A stretch of DNA of 8,190 bases, from the NCBI GenBank assembly GCA_027064405.1, contig JAMOPP010000160.1, positions 1-8,190 on the forward strand, read 5' to 3'. Under the pieces are notes generated by a model. The model was given only the letters and a program-made list of their open reading frames with translations. It ran no database searches and was not told the DNA's origin. Positions 6,129-8,190 of this stretch are shown one piece after another; position 1 is the stretch's first letter, and every line of letters starts with the position of its first letter. Made by a program: the position numbers and the translations under genes. Source of the stretch: Desulfurellales bacterium (GTDB lineage: Bacteria; Campylobacterota_A; Desulfurellia; Desulfurellales; Hippeaceae).

Positions 6129-7743
6129 AGATTATTGTTCGAAACACATTGCTTATTTTTCTATGGAATTTGCTATAGATCAGGCACTTAAAATATACTC
6201 CGGAGGACTTGGATACCTTGCCGGAAGCTATATGAAAAGTGCATATGATAAAGAATGCAGTATGACAGGCATAGGAGTTTTGTGGACTGAGGGATATTAC
6301 GACCAGGAAAGGGATTATGAGGATTATATGAAGGTTGAGTTCAGAAAAAAGAGGTATTATTTTTTAAAGGAACTCACCACCGTAGATATAAAAATCCATA
6401 ATGAAACGGTTTATGTAAAGGCATTTTATCTATACCCTTCTCTATTTAAAACATCACCGATAATACTGCTATCAACAGATATTGAAGAGAACAATTTTCT
6501 TGCCCGTGCAATAACAAAAAAATTATACGACAATGATGAAGATACAAGGATAAAACAGGAGATAGTATTGGGATTGGGCGGGGCAAAGGTGCTTGATGCC
6601 ATAGGCAAGAAGGTGGATGTTTATCACATAAATGAGGGACATGCCCTTCCTGTTGCATTCTATCTTTATTCAAAATATAAAGATATAGAAGAAGTTGAAA
6701 AGAGGTTTGTTTTTACTACGCATACGCCCATTAGAGCAGGCAATGAATCTCATCATATTGTTAAACTTACCCATCTTGGTTTTTTTAACGGAGTGGATAC
6801 TGAAGAGGTGAAAAAAATTACAAATATTTATGAAGATGATTTTAACCTAACCCTTGCGGCATTGAGACTGTCTAAAAAGGCTAACGCCGTTTCTAAAATA
6901 CATGAAAAAGTTACAAAAGAGATGTGGAAGGATTATGTAGATACATCCAATATAGTCTCGATTACCAATGCACAAAGCAAAAGGGTGTGGGCAAGCATAG
7001 ATTTATATGTAGCCTTGGAAAATGATGAAGATTATCAGTTAGAAGCCATAAAAAAAAGATACAAAAAAGAGCTTTTTGAGGTTGTTGCAGACCAAACAGG
7101 TAAGATATTTGATGAAGATACACTTACAATAGTTTGGGCAAGAAGAATCGTTGAATATAAAAGACCCGGTCTTTTGAAATTAAAAATAGAGAGATTTAAG
7201 CATCTTGTTGAGCGCGCCAAACATCCTATACAGGTTATATGGGCAGGAAAGCCGTATCCGTTTGACCAGTTCGGAATCAATATATTTAATGAACTTATTA
7301 ATTTTTGTTCAGGTTTAAAAAGAGCGGCTGTGCTTACAGGGTATGAACTGAGACTTTCAAAACTTTTAAAAAGGGGTGCTGATATTTGGTTGAATACGCC
7401 GAGATTAACGCGAGAGGCGTCAGGCACAAGCGGTATGAGTGCGGCTATGAATGGTGCAATCAATATGTCTACACTCGATGGATGGTTTGCTGAATTTGCA
7501 AAAGATGGTATTAATTCATTTGCGATACCGGAGGTGGATACTACGCTTGATTATGAAATACAGGATGATCGTGACTCTACAAATCTTATGAACCTTCTTG
7601 AAGATAAAGTAGCTCCAATGTATTATGAAGATAGAGAAAAATGGAACACCATAATGAAGAATTCCATGAACGACATTTTGCCTTATTTTGATAGCGACAG
7701 GATGTTGGATGAATATTATAAAAAACTATACGAAATAGATTGA
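6115..7743 (+). CDS. Short GT35 alpha-glucan phosphorylase-like protein lacking the PLP lysine
   Basis: It belongs to the alpha-glucan phosphorylase family (GT35), which releases glucose-1-phosphate from glucan ends using pyridoxal phosphate (PLP). Numbering from 6115 (542 residues), it shows IAYFSMEFAI (12-21), SGGLGYLAGSYMKSA (29-43), YHINEGHA (170-177), FTTHTP (200-205), WARRIVEYKRPG (341-352; like the phosphate-contacting RI.EYKR motif of rabbit phosphorylase) and REASGTSGM (433-441). In phosphorylases the residue after this GM is the Schiff-base lysine; here it is Ser442 (AGT, 7438-7440). TNGV or TNGI has also become TNAQ. The protein is much shorter than E. coli GlgP (about 815), because it begins almost at the conserved core. 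Its last-gene position in the glycogen operon supports a glucan role, but PLP-dependent phosphorolysis is doubtful. It may be a divergent glycosyltransferase or a regulator. It overlaps the kinase gene by 14 bases; an ATG at 6103 would add four residues. Confidence 0.85.
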   Translation: MKEDRDYCSKHIAYFSMEFAIDQALKIYSGGLGYLAGSYMKSAYDKECSMTGIGVLWTEGYYDQERDYEDYMKVEFRKKRYYFLKELTTVDIKIHNETVYVKAFYLYPSLFKTSPIILLSTDIEENNFLARAITKKLYDNDEDTRIKQEIVLGLGGAKVLDAIGKKVDVYHINEGHALPVAFYLYSKYKDIEEVEKRFVFTTHTPIRAGNESHHIVKLTHLGFFNGVDTEEVKKITNIYEDDFNLTLAALRLSKKANAVSKIHEKVTKEMWKDYVDTSNIVSITNAQSKRVWASIDLYVALENDEDYQLEAIKKRYKKELFEVVADQTGKIFDEDTLTIVWARRIVEYKRPGLLKLKIERFKHLVERAKHPIQVIWAGKPYPFDQFGINIFNELINFCSGLKRAAVLTGYELRLSKLLKRGADIWLNTPRLTREASGTSGMSAAMNGAINMSTLDGWFAEFAKDGINSFAIPEVDTTLDYEIQDDRDSTNLMNLLEDKVAPMYYEDREKWNTIMKNSMNDILPYFDSDRMLDEYYKKLYEID

Positions 7744-7776
7744 TATTATTAAAAATATATTCATAATGCGTAGGCT

Positions 7777-8190
7777 ATGGTAGATAAATTTTCGTCAAAT
7801 GTAAAAAATATACTTCATGGGTTTTTCTTATCAATAGGCATAACAATAGCCGAGCCTTCAACGGTTTTACCGATTATTATAGAACATTTCAGTGCAAATA
7901 CCATTTTAATAGGGGTTTTTACATCTTTGCTTAAAGGCGGCTCTATATTGGCGCAACTCTTTACAGCTTTTTATGCTCAGAGTTACAGAAAAGTTATGCC
8001 CTATTTGCGTATTGTGTTTTTTTTCAGATTCTTAAGTTGGTTTTCAATAGGATTTTCGATATATCTGTTTGGAGACAGGTATCCCAATATCACCCTTTTT
8101 GCCATGGCTTTCGGGTTTTTTATATTTTCCTTATCTGCGGGTTTTGGAGCTATATATTTTCAGGAAATAATGGCAAAAGTTTTTACACAC
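7777..8190 (+). CDS. MFS-type membrane transporter, N-terminal part (3' end outside window)
   Basis: The frame is open from the ATG at 7777 to the window edge, giving 138 residues. A stop (TAG, 7771-7773) in the same frame just upstream makes this ATG the first usable start, with only a weak GTAGG before it. Four hydrophobic segments are visible, roughly residues 12-35, 43-66, 77-98 and 105-128. Short charged loops lie between them, including YRKVMPYLR after the second segment. This spacing and the small-residue-rich second helix fit a Major Facilitator Superfamily protein, but the substrate cannot be told and the A-motif is not canonical. It follows the glucan operon by 33 bases on the same strand and may be co-transcribed; a sugar-related substrate would be a guess. 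The family call rests on general topology and recall rather than a decisive motif. Confidence 0.7.
   Translation, partial: MVDKFSSNVKNILHGFFLSIGITIAEPSTVLPIIIEHFSANTILIGVFTSLLKGGSILAQLFTAFYAQSYRKVMPYLRIVFFFRFLSWFSIGFSIYLFGDRYPNITLFAMAFGFFIFSLSAGFGAIYFQEIMAKVFTH

Larger units (their letters stand above)
2..7743 (+). other. Glycogen metabolism operon (six overlapping genes)
   Basis: Six consecutive same-strand genes overlap by 13, 4, 4, 38 and 14 bases with no intergenic space, so a single transcript with translational coupling is expected. Together they cover chain elongation, branching, chain transfer, sugar-phosphate/nucleotide exchange, glucose phosphorylation and a phosphorylase-like step. 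The promoter must lie left of the window. No glgC (ADP-glucose pyrophosphorylase) is visible here. Confidence 0.8.

Noticed and set aside
7035..7463. A 142-codon open frame on the minus strand opposite the GT35 gene
   Set aside because: It lies wholly antisense to a well-supported coding region, shows no recognisable protein motif, and its sequence is what the reverse complement of the AT-rich gene would give.
7743..7758. Small inverted repeat ATATT...AATAT just after the GT35 stop, considered as a terminator
   Set aside because: The stem is only five A-T pairs and no T-run follows, so it is too weak to call a rho-independent terminator.
1..8190. Searched for tRNA or rRNA genes, CRISPR-type spaced repeats, insertion-sequence ends and phage or defence genes
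   Set aside because: None was seen; nearly every base is inside one of the metabolic genes, and no direct repeat of notable length stood out by eye.

Overview
The window holds one dense plus-strand gene cluster for making and turning over an alpha-1,4/1,6-glucan (glycogen). It lies in an AT-rich genome: sampled lines are about one third G+C, and the proteins are rich in Lys, Ile, Asn and Phe. The enzyme set is GH57-type branching enzyme and glucanotransferase, GlgA, a GalT-like nucleotidyltransferase, a ROK sugar kinase and a short GT35 protein. GH57 versions of these enzymes, in place of the GH13 GlgB/GlgX of E. coli, point to an anaerobic or thermophile-related, low-GC bacterial lineage. 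Deferribacterota or Aquificota-like groups are my best guesses, but the sequence alone does not settle the taxon.

Layout: (1) 2-1201, the 3' two thirds of a GH57 4-alpha-glucanotransferase/alpha-amylase, entering from the left edge. (2) 1189-2118, a GalT-family hexose-1-phosphate nucleotidyltransferase. (3) 2115-3863, glycogen synthase GlgA with an extra C-terminal domain. (4) 3860-5398, GH57 branching enzyme. (5) 5361-6128, a compact ROK sugar kinase. (6) 6115-7743, a short GT35 (glycogen phosphorylase-like) protein. (7) 7777-8190, the start of an MFS-type membrane transporter running off the right edge. Genes 1 to 6 overlap one another by 4 to 38 bases, so they almost certainly form one translationally coupled operon. 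The only gap is 33 bases before the transporter, and it contains no convincing terminator. No RNA genes, mobile elements, CRISPR arrays or long repeats were seen.

How the genes fit together: GlgA elongates linear alpha-1,4 chains and the GH57 branching enzyme adds alpha-1,6 branches. The other GH57 enzyme reshuffles or trims maltodextrins, releasing glucose that the ROK kinase can phosphorylate. The GalT-like enzyme exchanges hexose-1-phosphates and nucleotide sugars, or phosphorolyses them, and so links the glucan pool to NDP-glucose. The GT35 protein would normally release glucose-1-phosphate.

The most striking observation is that the GT35 protein has Ser where phosphorylases carry the lysine that binds pyridoxal phosphate, although most neighbouring active-site residues are kept. 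It may therefore not be an ordinary phosphorylase. The second is the roughly 135-residue C-terminal extension of GlgA, which resembles a DUF4912-type domain.
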